A program made the translations under genes and the position numbers. Below are positions 1-8,766 of a DNA stretch of 64,000 nucleotides, piece by piece. The stretch is from Rhizobium jaguaris (lineage in GTDB: Bacteria > Pseudomonadota > Alphaproteobacteria > Rhizobiales > Rhizobiaceae): positions 2,781,501 to 2,845,500 of the forward strand of contig NZ_CP032694.1 in assembly GCF_003627755.1 (NCBI RefSeq), in the 5' to 3' direction. Position 1 is the first letter of the stretch; every line of letters starts with the position of its first letter. The notes beneath the pieces are model-generated. The model ran no database searches and was not told the origin of the DNA. It saw only the letters and a program-made list of their open reading frames with translations.

Positions 1-500
1 TGCGAGACGCAATGCGCCTCGTCGATCGCGAACAGGGCAATTTTCGCCCTGGCGATCATCTGTTGAAAGCCGTCCGTCAGAATACGCTCGGGCGTGACGT
101 AGAGCAGATCGAGCGTGCCGCTGGATATGGAGCGATAGACATCGCTTGCTTCCTCACGCGACAACGACGAATTCAGCGCCGCCGCGCGGATGCCGAGCTG
201 TTTCATCGCCTCGACCTGATCGCGCATCAGAGCAATCAATGGCGAAACGACGATGCCGACGCCGTCGCGGCATAATGCCGGAATCTGGAAACATAGCGAT
301 TTGCCGGCGCCGGTCGGAAACAGCACCACCGCATCCCCGCCGGAAACCACATGCTCGACCACTTGCTGCTGCTTGCCGCGGAAGGCGGAATAGCCATAGA
401 CCCGCTTGAGAATATCGAGCGGCGCGGCTCCCGAGTTGTCTCTCCCGAACAGCGGATCATCGGCGGAAAACCGCGGCTCCTGTCGATCTGGCTGTGACAT
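1..500 (-). CDS. recQ: ATP-dependent DNA helicase RecQ (N-terminal part, cut by the window edge)
   Basis: This is the first ~166 codons of a superfamily 2 helicase that unwinds DNA 3' to 5' in recombination and repair. The reading frame starts at ATG 498-500 and stays open to base 1. Visible motifs are a RecQ Q-motif (YGYSAFRGKQQ, residues 35-45), Walker A FPTGAGKS (60-67), motif Ia SPLIALMRDQV (85-95), ALNSSL, LLYVTPERI, and the Walker B box FAIDEAHCVS (156-165), which is the RecQ form of DExH. The gene begins 7 bp after the dnaG stop and runs the same way, so the two may be co-transcribed. Only the first RecA-like lobe is present; the zinc, winged-helix and HRDC regions lie outside. Confidence 0.93.
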   Translation of the reverse strand, partial: MSQPDRQEPRFSADDPLFGRDNSGAAPLDILKRVYGYSAFRGKQQQVVEHVVSGGDAVVLFPTGAGKSLCFQIPALCRDGVGIVVSPLIALMRDQVEAMKQLGIRAAALNSSLSREEASDVYRSISSGTLDLLYVTPERILTDGFQQMIARAKIALFAIDEAHCVS

Positions 501-507
501 CTATCCC

Positions 508-2499
508 CTATTTCCCCGCTGCCCCTTTGATGCGGCCGGAAAGCACGCCAAAGCCATCGATGATCGCTTCCTGGTTTTCGAGGCGCAAAGCTTCGAGCTG
601 CACTTCCTGCAAAGCACGCATCAACTGCTCGATAAGGTCGCCGTCGCCCTCTTCCGTCGCCTCCGCGATCGCGCTTTCCAGCTCGATCTTGTGCCAACGC
701 AATGCCTTCGAGCGTTTGTGAAGCGCAAGCGCCTGGCGATAGCCCTCCCGCGCATCTTCCGTTGCGGCGTCCTCGGTCGCTGTCCAGAGGCGAGCATTGC
801 GCACCTGCTGGTCGAGGCTTTTCAGCAAAGCGGCGAAACCCTGCTCCTCCAACTGCTCGAGCAGCCGTTCGCGCGTAAGCTGCGGACCGGCCATCGCCGC
901 CGCCGTGCCGAGCATGGCGGACCATAGACGCTGCAATTCGCGGCTCTCATAATCGATCGCGGCGATCTCATCATATTCATCCTGCAACAACAGCGGGTGA
1001 TTGACGATGGTCACCGCCAGCACGCTCTCGCGCAGGCCCGGAATGTCTTGATGACCCTTGATCATGCCCGAACGTGTCAAGCGATCCGACGCCGCTATAT
1101 TGGCCGCCTGCTGCCGGTCCCTGCCCTGCCCGCCACGGCCACCAAAATTGCGGCCGTTGCCGTCGCGGGAAAAGCCGCGTCCCTGCTGATTGCCGGCCCG
1201 CTGAAACTGCGGCTGGAACAGCCCGTTCAGCCGGTCGCGCATGTCCTGCTGATAGTGCCGGCGGACGTTCTCATCGGCAATAACCGAAACCATCTGCTTC
1301 AGCCGGGCCTCAAGCTCGGCGCGCGCCTCCGGCGTGTCAAAGGTTCCGCTGCCCGCTTCGCGCGTCCATATCATTTCCGCCAATGGCTTTGCTTGCGCCA
1401 TCACCTTATCGAAAGGCGCCCGGCCATCGTGGCGCACCAGATCGTCCGGATCCTTGCCATCGGGCAAAAGCGCAAAACGGACCGTGCGGCCAGGCTTGAT
1501 GTGCGGCAGCGCCAGATCGGCCGCGCGATTGGCGGCGCGAATGCCGGCGCCATCGCCATCAAAGCAGAGCACTGGCTGCGGGGTCATCTTCCACAGGAGT
1601 TCGAGCTGGTTTTCCGTCAGCGCCGTGCCGAGCGGCGCGATGGCGTTTTCGACGCCGACCTGATGTAGCGCGATGACGTCCATATAGCCTTCGACGGCGA
1701 TAATCGTCCCTGCGCCGTCGCTGCCCTGAGCGGCACGGCGCGCGCGGGCGAAATTGTAGAGCACATTGCCCTTGTGAAAGAGCTCGGTCTCATTGGAATT
1801 CAGATATTTGGCCGGCGCATCCGGCGACATGGCACGGCCGCCGAAGGCAATCACCTTTTCGCGCGACGACAGAATGGGGAACATGATGCGGTCGCGGAAA
1901 CGGTCGTAAGAGACCGGCACATTTTCGTGCACGACAAGGCCGCAGCCTTCCATCTGCTCCTTCAACACGCCTTTGCCTGCCAAAAACTCCTTCAGCGCGT
2001 TGCGGCTGTCCGGCGAATAGCCAAGGCGGAACGTCTCGATGGTGCGGCCGGTCAGGCCTCGATCACGCAGATAAGCGCGCGCCCTCGCCCCGTTTGCCGT
2101 CTGCAACTGATCCTGAAAGAACTGCGTCGCCATCTCCATGACGTCGAGCAGCGACGTGCGCTCCTTTTCGCGCTTTGCTTCCATGGGATCGGCAACCGGC
2201 ATGGGAACGCCCGCCATGTCGGCGATCTGCTGCACCGCTTCGGGAAAACTGAGCCCCTCGAGCTCGGTCAGAAAACGGAAATGATCGCCGGTAACGCCGC
2301 AGCCGAAGCAGTGATAACGGCCCTTGCGGTCCTCGCAGTGGAAGCTCGGCGACTTTTCGCCATGGAACGGGCAGCAGGCCCAGTAATCGCCGCGAGGCAC
2401 ATTCGTCTTGCGCCGATCCCAGGTCACACGTCGACCGATCACGTCCGAAATGGGAACGCGGTCGCGAATCTCATCGAGAAACGTATTGGAAAATCGCAT
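508..2499 (-). CDS. dnaG: DNA primase
   Basis: DnaG makes the RNA primers for lagging-strand synthesis and works with DnaB helicase at the fork. The 663-residue product has the N-terminal CHC2 zinc finger (C43, H46, C64, C67, in CPFHGEKSPSF and CFGC), the catalytic core with a TOPRIM domain (VEGYMDV near residue 265 and FDGDGAG near 313), a Gly/Arg/Gln-rich linker around 420-450, and a helical C-terminal region expected to bind DnaB. Length is normal for an alphaproteobacterial primase. There is no rpsU or rpoD next to it; recQ follows directly downstream. Start ATG at 2497-2499. Confidence 0.97.
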   Translation of the reverse strand: MRFSNTFLDEIRDRVPISDVIGRRVTWDRRKTNVPRGDYWACCPFHGEKSPSFHCEDRKGRYHCFGCGVTGDHFRFLTELEGLSFPEAVQQIADMAGVPMPVADPMEAKREKERTSLLDVMEMATQFFQDQLQTANGARARAYLRDRGLTGRTIETFRLGYSPDSRNALKEFLAGKGVLKEQMEGCGLVVHENVPVSYDRFRDRIMFPILSSREKVIAFGGRAMSPDAPAKYLNSNETELFHKGNVLYNFARARRAAQGSDGAGTIIAVEGYMDVIALHQVGVENAIAPLGTALTENQLELLWKMTPQPVLCFDGDGAGIRAANRAADLALPHIKPGRTVRFALLPDGKDPDDLVRHDGRAPFDKVMAQAKPLAEMIWTREAGSGTFDTPEARAELEARLKQMVSVIADENVRRHYQQDMRDRLNGLFQPQFQRAGNQQGRGFSRDGNGRNFGGRGGQGRDRQQAANIAASDRLTRSGMIKGHQDIPGLRESVLAVTIVNHPLLLQDEYDEIAAIDYESRELQRLWSAMLGTAAAMAGPQLTRERLLEQLEEQGFAALLKSLDQQVRNARLWTATEDAATEDAREGYRQALALHKRSKALRWHKIELESAIAEATEEGDGDLIEQLMRALQEVQLEALRLENQEAIIDGFGVLSGRIKGAAGK

Positions 2500-3060
2500 G
2501 ACTACCTCTGACTTGCTCCCATATAATCAGGAACGGAGCGCATTGCCACGAGAACCCTCCTCCACGCCCGCTATTCACAGCCCCGTTATCGCCGATCGAA
2601 ATTCAACCTTTCCGATCACAACTCCGTGAAAACCTCGACGCGGATAACACGCGCACGCCTGCTTAAAAGACGATTTTGACATCATCTCACACAAAATCCC
2701 AGTGGCTCTCCGCGGTCTATATGCACACCGAGAAGCCCGCGGCCACAGCCTCGCCGGGCGAGAAAAGCCACGCAAAAGCAAAGAGTTGCTGAGATGAACA
2801 AGAGTGTGCAGTGATGCCCGCGGCAACCATTGGCCGAGGGTTGATAGGCGTGCCTCCTCGCCCATTGGTGGCGCATTTGCGGCATCGTTCGTAAGCCAAA
2901 CATTATTTTTTTGTAATTTGATTGTTCGTGTGCACCGCAATAGCGTTCTTCTCACGGGACGAGACAAGCCGGCGAACAAAATGCTTCGCGACGCGACATG
3001 CCTAGACGTCCCGCCGAACGGAAAGCCAAAGGTACAGGTTTTCAGTTTAGGAGAATTCAA
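2500..3060. other. Intergenic region between dnaG and a small secreted protein
   Basis: About 560 bases without a gene I can support. It must hold the divergent promoters of dnaG and of the small gene at 3061. A short perfect inverted repeat CTCGCC-G-GGCGAG lies near 2752-2764 and the word CCCGCGGC occurs twice (near 2737 and 2818). Short open frames on both strands have no recognisable protein and no good ribosome-binding site. I found no tRNA T-loop sequence and no tmRNA-like features. Confidence 0.5.
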
Positions 3061-3288
3061 ATGCGCGTTCTGCTCGTACCCTTTGCTGCCGCTGCCCTCT
3101 TCGTCACAGCCACCTATAGCTCGGCTACGCTGACGGATGCAGCAGCCACGAGCAACGTGCTTTATACCGAAGCCGGCTATCAATTGCCGGTTGACATGAA
3201 AGTTCCGGCTCTCAAGGCCGGCATCAAGGTTCAGGTATCCTGGTCGCAGACGCAAGGCGCGCCTCAGCAAGTCAGGATTATCAGGTAA
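3061..3288 (+). CDS. Small exported protein of unknown function
   Basis: A 75-residue product. The start at 3061 is preceded by a good Shine-Dalgarno (TAGGAGA, about 3048-3054). Residues 1-22 form a signal peptide (basic MR followed by LLVPFAAAALFVTA), and the mature part is short, polar and ends in QQVRIIR. I do not recognise the family. The gene is followed directly by three strong hairpins, so it is probably a monocistronic, well-terminated transcript. Confidence 0.7.
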   Translation: MRVLLVPFAAAALFVTATYSSATLTDAAATSNVLYTEAGYQLPVDMKVPALKAGIKVQVSWSQTQGAPQQVRIIR

Positions 3289-3300
3289 AGTTCACCCCAT

Positions 3301-3357
3301 ACTCAGGTGAGGCACCATCCCTACCCCCGGCGCCGCCTCACCTGAGTGCCTTTGCAA
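3301..3357. terminator. 13-bp perfect hairpin downstream of the small exported protein
   Basis: Arms 3301-3313 (ACTCAGGTGAGGC) and 3345-3357 are perfect reverse complements around a 31-base loop. It starts 12 bases after the stop codon at 3288. The bases that follow (GCCTTTGCAA) are not a clean T-run, so it may act as a transcript-stabilising 3' structure rather than a classic terminator. Confidence 0.6.
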
Positions 3358-3361
3358 TAGA

Positions 3362-3398
3362 CGTTTGATTTTTGGGCCCCACCCTGCGTCATCAAACG
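3362..3398. repeat. Second hairpin of a three-hairpin cluster
   Basis: Arms CGTTTGAT (3362-3369) and ATCAAACG (3391-3398) are perfect reverse complements with a 21-base loop containing TTTTGGGCCCC. It lies four bases after the first hairpin. Confidence 0.5.
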
Positions 3399-3411
3399 GC
3401 TGCAAAGCGCA

Positions 3412-3450
3412 AGAAGGCAGGAGCTCCCCCAGCTCCTGCCTTCTCTATTT
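3412..3450. terminator. 14-bp perfect hairpin, probable terminator
   Basis: Arms AGAAGGCAGGAGCT (3412-3425) and AGCTCCTGCCTTCT (3431-3444) pair perfectly around a CCCCC loop and are followed by CTATTTTGG. The structure is compact and very stable. Being the third hairpin in 150 bases, it probably provides the real transcription end. Confidence 0.65.
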
Positions 3451-3577
3451 TGGCCGCTGGCGGCAGAAGCACTAGCTCGCGAAGTCCATCAAAGTCGCAT
3501 GATCACAGTTACATTAGAAAAACTTGATCATAAGTAGCTTTTACTAAATTCAATTGACAATCGTCTGAGCCGTGCCA

Positions 3578-4510
3578 ATGAATTTCCAGTTCATCGGGAA
3601 CCCTTGCATGTCGTTTACCGCAAACGAACTCGCATCTGATCTTAATTTCTTCAGGACTATTCTCGGCTTCTCGCGCGAGATGGTTGCTGGCTATGCTGAA
3701 AATCCACGCATGAGCTCGATTTTTGCCTCGCAGCAACGCTGGCTGATGGCACAGGCGGGCTTTGCGCTGCATTACGGCGGAATCGACGGAGAGCAACGAG
3801 GCATCTATGTCCGCCGATTTGTCGACTACGTTCTCAAACATGAGATCGCCAGCCACAATACGGCGATAAGCTTCATCCACGAAATGCTGGCATATCGCTA
3901 CCTGCGTTATCTGTCCGATTCACCCGACAGACGCGTGCGGCCGATGGAGCCGACCGAAACGGCGATCGAAAATTTCGCGAAGTGGTTCCATATCCATCTG
4001 GCGGTACTCGACAGCCTGGATGGTGGTATGCGGGCCATGACGTTCGCCGAACGCCCGGAGATTGTTGCGGCGATGCAGCCGGCAATCGCGGCGGGAATCC
4101 TCGCCAACGACAAAGTCCGTCATCCCGGCGAGACCTTCGATCTGTTCACCTGGGCAAATTCTGGCGGCGTGATGATGGACTATCTGATCTCGCGTATCGG
4201 AACGTTCGATCCCACGGCGGCAAAAACGACCATCGACCCGATTTCGTTCAGTGATATCTGTGATCGATTCCTTATCTCCAGAACGCATGTGAAGCGGTTG
4301 ATGAGCAAGGCATCAGCAATGGGGAGCGTGGGCTGGACAGGCACTCCGGGAAAGAGCGACTTCTGGCTGTCGCGCGGCTTTATTCAGGAATATTGGGATT
4401 ATCAGGCCGAAAAATTCGCCATCATCGCCGCGGTCTGGGAAGAGAGCATCGGCGCTCAGCCGGAGCCGGCGCCGATGGGAGGGCAGAGACTTACTTCAGC
4501 AGCTCTTTGA
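3578..4510 (+). CDS. Conserved-looking protein of unknown function with a possible C-terminal winged helix
   Basis: About 310 residues, soluble, with no signal peptide or membrane segment. The start is uncertain: GTG 3572, ATG 3578 and ATG 3608 are in frame and none has a strong ribosome-binding site. The N-terminal two thirds are helical. The part around residues 225-265 (FSDICDRFLISRTHVKRLMSKA) reads like a helix-turn-helix, followed by a GTPGKSDFWLSRGF segment that could be a wing, so a regulator is possible but not shown. The local base composition is slightly less GC-rich than its neighbours. The gene's end overlaps the convergent YqeY-like gene by 20 bp. Confidence 0.7.
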   Translation: MNFQFIGNPCMSFTANELASDLNFFRTILGFSREMVAGYAENPRMSSIFASQQRWLMAQAGFALHYGGIDGEQRGIYVRRFVDYVLKHEIASHNTAISFIHEMLAYRYLRYLSDSPDRRVRPMEPTETAIENFAKWFHIHLAVLDSLDGGMRAMTFAERPEIVAAMQPAIAAGILANDKVRHPGETFDLFTWANSGGVMMDYLISRIGTFDPTAAKTTIDPISFSDICDRFLISRTHVKRLMSKASAMGSVGWTGTPGKSDFWLSRGFIQEYWDYQAEKFAIIAAVWEESIGAQPEPAPMGGQRLTSAAL

Positions 4511-4943
4511 GGATCGCCGAAGCCTTGGCGAAATCCATCTGTCCGGCATAGCGCTCACGCAGCGCGGCAACGCACTTGCCCATGTCCTTCAAGCCCTGCG
4601 CACCGAGTTCGGCCACCACAGCGACACAGATCTCGCGCACCTTCTCATCAGAAAGCTGCTCAGGCATGAAGCCCTGGATGACGGCGATTTCCTCGCGCTC
4701 CTTGTCGGCCAGTTCCGGACGGCCGCCATCCATGTAGATCTTCACGGACTCTTCCCGCTGCTTGACCATCTTGGCGAGCAACTGGAGAATCTCGTCGTCG
4801 CTCGCCTGTTCCTTGCCGAGACCACGATTGGCGATGTCCTTGTCCTTGATCGCGGCGAGCACGAGGCGCACGGTCGAGAGCCTCGCCGCGTCCTTGGCCT
4901 TCATGGCATCCTTCTGGGCGTTGGAAAGCGTTTCGCGGATCAT
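4491..4943 (-). CDS. GatB/YqeY domain protein
   Basis: A 150-residue stand-alone YqeY-type protein. The family shares the C-terminal helical tail domain of GatB, the tRNA-dependent amidotransferase subunit that contacts tRNA, but the role of the free-standing protein is not settled. Typical features are the N-terminal DAMKAKDAARLSTVRLVLAAIKD stretch, the KQREESVKIYMDGGRPELADKEREEI segment and the C-terminal GQMDFAKASAILKELL. It is convergent with the gene before it and divergent from carA. Confidence 0.88.
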   Translation of the reverse strand: MIRETLSNAQKDAMKAKDAARLSTVRLVLAAIKDKDIANRGLGKEQASDDEILQLLAKMVKQREESVKIYMDGGRPELADKEREEIAVIQGFMPEQLSDEKVREICVAVVAELGAQGLKDMGKCVAALRERYAGQMDFAKASAILKELLK

Positions 4944-5245
4944 GTTTTTAACTCCCTAAGCAGGCCGGCGACGATCACCTGGCCTCTCATTTCGCGTTGC
5001 CAGTCTCATAGACCATGAGCGGCGATCAATGCAATTGCGTCCGACCGATCGAAAGCCGGCGAATTCCTTGGCGAGAAACGAACGGGGCGCATTGACCGGC
5101 ACGCCTTGTTTGGCTATGTCCAGCACCTGCACATTAGATCGATATTAAGGTCTCGAGCCGCGACAAACGTCGCCGGCTGCAATCTGCGACAAACATGGCG
5201 GAAGCCCCCGGTCTTTTCAAGGCCGCGCACGACGCCGGAAACGGG

Positions 5246-6460
5246 ATGACAATGACCGCGACAGCCCCATGGACAACTGAAAAGCCGAGTGCCCTGCTCG
5301 TTCTCGCCGACGGCACCGTGATCGAAGGCAAGGGCATCGGCGCGACCGGCAAGGTCCAGGCCGAAGTTTGCTTCAACACGGCGCTGACCGGTTACGAGGA
5401 GATCCTGACGGACCCCTCCTATCTCGGCCAGATCGTTACCTTCACCTTCCCCCACATCGGCAATGTCGGCACCAACGACGAAGATATCGAAGATCTGACG
5501 CCTGCCGCGCGGCACGGCGCCGTCGGCGTCATCTTCAAGGCCGATATCACCGATCCCTCGAACTACCGCGCCGCAAAACATCTCGACCAGTGGCTGAAAG
5601 CGCGCGGTATTATCGGCATGTGCGGCATCGATACGCGCGCACTGACCGCCTGGATCCGCGAAAACGGCATGCCGAACGGCGTCATCGCCCATGATCCCAA
5701 CGGCGTCTTCGATATCGAGCAGTTGAAGGCGGATGCCAAGGCTTGGAGTGGCTTGGAAGGTCTCGACCTCGCCAAGGTCGCCTCCTCCGGCCAATCGTCG
5801 CAATGGTCGCAGACGCCCTGGATCTGGAATGAAGGCTATGGCGAACTCGACGCCGACGATGCCAAATATCACGTCGTCTGCCTCGACTATGGTGTCAAGC
5901 GCAATATCCTGCGCCTCTTCTCCGGCCTCGACTGCAAGGTCACAGTGTTGCCGGCAACCTCCTCCACCGACGACGTGCTGGCGCTGAAGCCGGATGGCAT
6001 TTTCCTGTCGAACGGCCCGGGCGATCCGGCGGCGACCGGCGAATATGCAGTGCCCGTCATCAAGGACCTGCTGAAAACGGAAATTCCGTTGTTCGGCATC
6101 TGCCTCGGTCACCAGATGCTCGGCCTCGCTCTTGGCGCCAAGACCGCGAAGATGCATCAGGGCCATCACGGCGCAAACCATCCGGTCAAGGATCACACGA
6201 CGGGCAAGGTCGAGATCGTTTCGATGAATCATGGCTTCGCAGTCGACTCGAACAGCCTGCCGGAAGGCGTTGAAGAGACTCATGTTTCTCTCTTCGACGG
6301 CAGCAATTGCGGCCTGCGCGTTTCCGGCAAGCCGGTCTTCTCCGTGCAGCATCATCCGGAAGCCTCTCCCGGCCCGCAGGACAGCCACTACCTCTTCCGT
6401 CGCTTCATCAATCTGGTGCGCGAGAAGAAGGGCGAACCGGCGATGGCCGAGCGCGCCTGA
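5246..6460 (+). CDS. carA: Carbamoyl-phosphate synthase small chain
   Basis: CarA hydrolyses glutamine and channels ammonia to CarB to make carbamoyl phosphate for arginine and pyrimidine synthesis. The 404-residue product has the N-terminal CPSase small-chain domain (ALTGYEEILTDPSYLGQIVTFTFP) and a class I glutamine amidotransferase domain with the nucleophile C286 in GICLGHQMLG and the His-Glu pair in HHPEASPGP. ATG 5246 gives the usual MTMTATAPW start; an upstream in-frame ATG at 5195 would add 17 unlikely residues. The partner carB lies about 9 kb downstream on the same strand. A strong hairpin terminator follows. Confidence 0.96.
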   Translation: MTMTATAPWTTEKPSALLVLADGTVIEGKGIGATGKVQAEVCFNTALTGYEEILTDPSYLGQIVTFTFPHIGNVGTNDEDIEDLTPAARHGAVGVIFKADITDPSNYRAAKHLDQWLKARGIIGMCGIDTRALTAWIRENGMPNGVIAHDPNGVFDIEQLKADAKAWSGLEGLDLAKVASSGQSSQWSQTPWIWNEGYGELDADDAKYHVVCLDYGVKRNILRLFSGLDCKVTVLPATSSTDDVLALKPDGIFLSNGPGDPAATGEYAVPVIKDLLKTEIPLFGICLGHQMLGLALGAKTAKMHQGHHGANHPVKDHTTGKVEIVSMNHGFAVDSNSLPEGVEETHVSLFDGSNCGLRVSGKPVFSVQHHPEASPGPQDSHYLFRRFINLVREKKGEPAMAERA

Positions 6461-6483
6461 GCAACCGCCTGAACCCATAAAAG

Positions 6484-6520
6484 GAAGCCTCGGATTGGCA
6501 AGCAATCCGAGGCTTCTTTG
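6484..6520. terminator. Bidirectional terminator after carA
   Basis: Arms GAAGCCTCGGATTG (6484-6497) and CAATCCGAGGCTTC (6503-6516) are a perfect 14-bp inverted repeat with a 5-base loop, followed by TTTG. It separates carA from the convergent EVE-domain gene. Confidence 0.8.
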
Positions 6521-6556
6521 TGTGTCGACTTGGGAGGATTATGTCTTCACATCGGC

Positions 6557-7129
6557 TTACGCCTGCAGGCGACGCTGCTTCACGACTTCCAGCTCGCTCA
6601 TCATGATCTCCTGCAGGAACTCGAAATCGGACTCCCCAAAGGCGACAAGTCCGGATCTCAGTCTGTATCCCCAGTTCTTGTCCTGGGTAAAATCCAGCCA
6701 GCCCAGCAATGGACGGAGCGGCTGTTCAGGCGCATCGAGCCAATCGACATCGCGGCGATAGGCCTTGCCACAATCCATCTGCGCCGGATACGGCTCGCCG
6801 TCACGGACATAGCCAATGGCCGTGAAGCTCTGGAACCCGTCCTTGTCTCCCATTGCTATCGATGGCGAATAGTAGACGATACCGTCTCCTGGCTTGACGC
6901 GCTTCAGAGGCCCCGGTTTGCCGTGGCAAACCTGCATGAAGCCCTGTTCTCTCCCGTGGCGAACATGGTCCGCACAGGCAACCGCCAGCCAATAGGATTT
7001 CCGCGCCGGCTCGGGTTGCCGGCGCGACGCATTGGCATGTGGGAAAAGGCGAACCATCCTGCCCTGATCAATGGAATCTTCCCGCGGGAAAAGCGCGGCA
7101 TCAATATGATCGCTTGCCTTGAATGTCAT
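6557..7129 (-). CDS. EVE domain-containing protein
   Basis: About 190 residues. The sequence [44 protein letters not shown] is the PUA-like fold of the EVE (DUF55) family, whose members are thought to bind modified bases in nucleic acids; the second half ([24 protein letters not shown]) is also typical. Two adjacent ATGs (7135, 7129) are possible; the GGGAG box is correctly spaced only for 7129. It stands alone, with no modification or restriction genes beside it, so a genome-defence role is not suggested by context here. Confidence 0.85.
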   Translation of the reverse strand: MTFKASDHIDAALFPREDSIDQGRMVRLFPHANASRRQPEPARKSYWLAVACADHVRHGREQGFMQVCHGKPGPLKRVKPGDGIVYYSPSIAMGDKDGFQSFTAIGYVRDGEPYPAQMDCGKAYRRDVDWLDAPEQPLRPLLGWLDFTQDKNWGYRLRSGLVAFGESDFEFLQEIMMSELEVVKQRRLQA

Positions 7130-7220
7130 GGTCATCTCCCGTCTTTGGTATGAGACGACTATAGACGAGCATGCTGTCAATTTTTGTCAGCAGTCTCTCG
7201 ATCCATGATCGATTCCGCCA

Positions 7221-8618
7221 TCAATTGGCAACCCTCTCCGAGCGCACCAAGATGTAGAACCGCGCACAAAGCATGGTCGCGGCCGAGGCCAGACCAAGGA
7301 GGAAGCCGAACCAGATGCCAATGCCGCCGAAGCCGAGCGGGAATGCCAGCAGCCAGGCGAGGAAGAAACCGATCGGCCAGTAGGCGATCAACGCCAGGAT
7401 CATCGGCACACGCGCGTCCTTCAGACCGCGCAACAGACCGCTGGCGATCGATTGCAGGCCATCGACGAGCTGGAACAGTCCCGCGACGACGATCAGCGGC
7501 GCCGCATAGGCAAGCACCTGCGGCGCATCGGCCGAGGTAACGTCGAGAAACCAGCTTCCGAGCCAGGACGGTGCTGTCGCAAACAGGACGCTGCCACACA
7601 GTGAGATGAAGCTCGAAACGATGACGACGACGATAGCCGCACGCGTCAGCCCCGCGTGATCCCCCTGTCCATGCGCAATACCGATGCGAACGGTTGCCGC
7701 CTGGCTAAGGCCGAGCGGTATCATGAAGGCGATCGACGCCCACTGCAGCGCAATACCATGCGCGGCAAGCTCGATCGTTCCGATCTGTCCCATCAGCAGC
7801 GAAGCCGCCGTAAACAGGCTGACTTCAGCCAAAACCGTGACGCTGATCGGAAAACCAAGGCGAACGACTTCCCACAACGCATGCCAATCCGGCCGCCAAA
7901 GTCGAACGAAGATTTCGTAGCGGCGTGTCTCTTCGCGGCTCTGGACATAGGCGACGATGAACAGGAAGCCTGCCGTCTGCACCGCGACTGATACCATGGC
8001 CGCGCCATGCAGCCCGAGCGCCGGCATGCCGAAATGGCCGAGCACCAGGCAATAGGCAAGCACGGCGTTCATCACCAGCATGGCGATGGTGACACAAAGG
8101 ATGACACCAGCCCGGCCGATAGCGCTGACCAGGGCGCGGATAACGTTGTAGAGCAAGCCCGGCAGCACTGCGAAATGGCCGATAGCGATATAATCGCTGG
8201 CAAGCTTCGCGACGTCGGGCTTCTGGCCGGCGGCCAAGAGAATCTGCTCGGAGTAGAGAAAGGCCGGCTGCACAATCAGCCAATAGGCGGTGACGGCCCA
8301 GAGACCCATGCGCAGTGCCCGTCGAACCGACGTGACATCACCCTGACCATAGGCCTGCGCCACCAGCGGCACGACGGCGATGGCGAAACCGGAACCGAAA
8401 ATCAGAACCGTGAAAAGGAACTGACCGGCAAGAACCATCGCAGCAAGTTGCTCGGCGCCGAGCCGGCCAACGATCATCACATCCGTGGTGTTGATGCCAA
8501 GCTGCGCCAGTTGCGCGCCGATCAACGGTATGCCGAGCGCCAGGGTGGCGCGGAGATGCGCAGACCACGAATTATTGTTGTCGTGCGCGCCCGGACGCGC
8601 AGCTACCGGCATATCCAT
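7221..8618 (-). CDS. MATE family multidrug/sodium antiporter
   Basis: A 465-residue inner-membrane exporter with about 12 hydrophobic segments. The MATE signature is seen in the N-half (IPLIGAQLAQLGINTTDVMIVGRLGAEQLAAMVLAGQF) and the repeated half (GFPISVTVLAEVSLFTAASLLMGQIGTIELAAHGIALQ). Such proteins expel cationic drugs or metabolites using H+ or Na+. It resembles the NorM branch. The gene is followed in the same orientation by nothing related and is separated by about 150 bp from the MFS gene upstream. Confidence 0.93.
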   Translation of the reverse strand: MDMPVAARPGAHDNNNSWSAHLRATLALGIPLIGAQLAQLGINTTDVMIVGRLGAEQLAAMVLAGQFLFTVLIFGSGFAIAVVPLVAQAYGQGDVTSVRRALRMGLWAVTAYWLIVQPAFLYSEQILLAAGQKPDVAKLASDYIAIGHFAVLPGLLYNVIRALVSAIGRAGVILCVTIAMLVMNAVLAYCLVLGHFGMPALGLHGAAMVSVAVQTAGFLFIVAYVQSREETRRYEIFVRLWRPDWHALWEVVRLGFPISVTVLAEVSLFTAASLLMGQIGTIELAAHGIALQWASIAFMIPLGLSQAATVRIGIAHGQGDHAGLTRAAIVVVIVSSFISLCGSVLFATAPSWLGSWFLDVTSADAPQVLAYAAPLIVVAGLFQLVDGLQSIASGLLRGLKDARVPMILALIAYWPIGFFLAWLLAFPLGFGGIGIWFGFLLGLASAATMLCARFYILVRSERVAN

Positions 8619-8766
8619 CTCGAAAACTCGATTTTAAGACAGCGCAAAATTGCCCTACCTAGGCGTGCGCAAGCCTGTCGGCTTAACGCAACTTCGCCCG
8701 AAAAGCCAGTCGGCAAAGCCTCGATGCTGAAGAATTCATCAGATCATCAAAATATCTGATGATTAT

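Noticed and set aside
2680..2900. Possible structural RNA such as tmRNA in the dnaG upstream region
   Set aside because: No tRNA-like T-loop, no CCA end and no tag-reading frame that fits; only short inverted repeats are present.
5114..6505. A 463-codon open frame on the strand opposite carA
   Set aside because: It is the antisense shadow of carA, which has clear catalytic motifs; the shadow has no recognisable domain and no ribosome-binding site.
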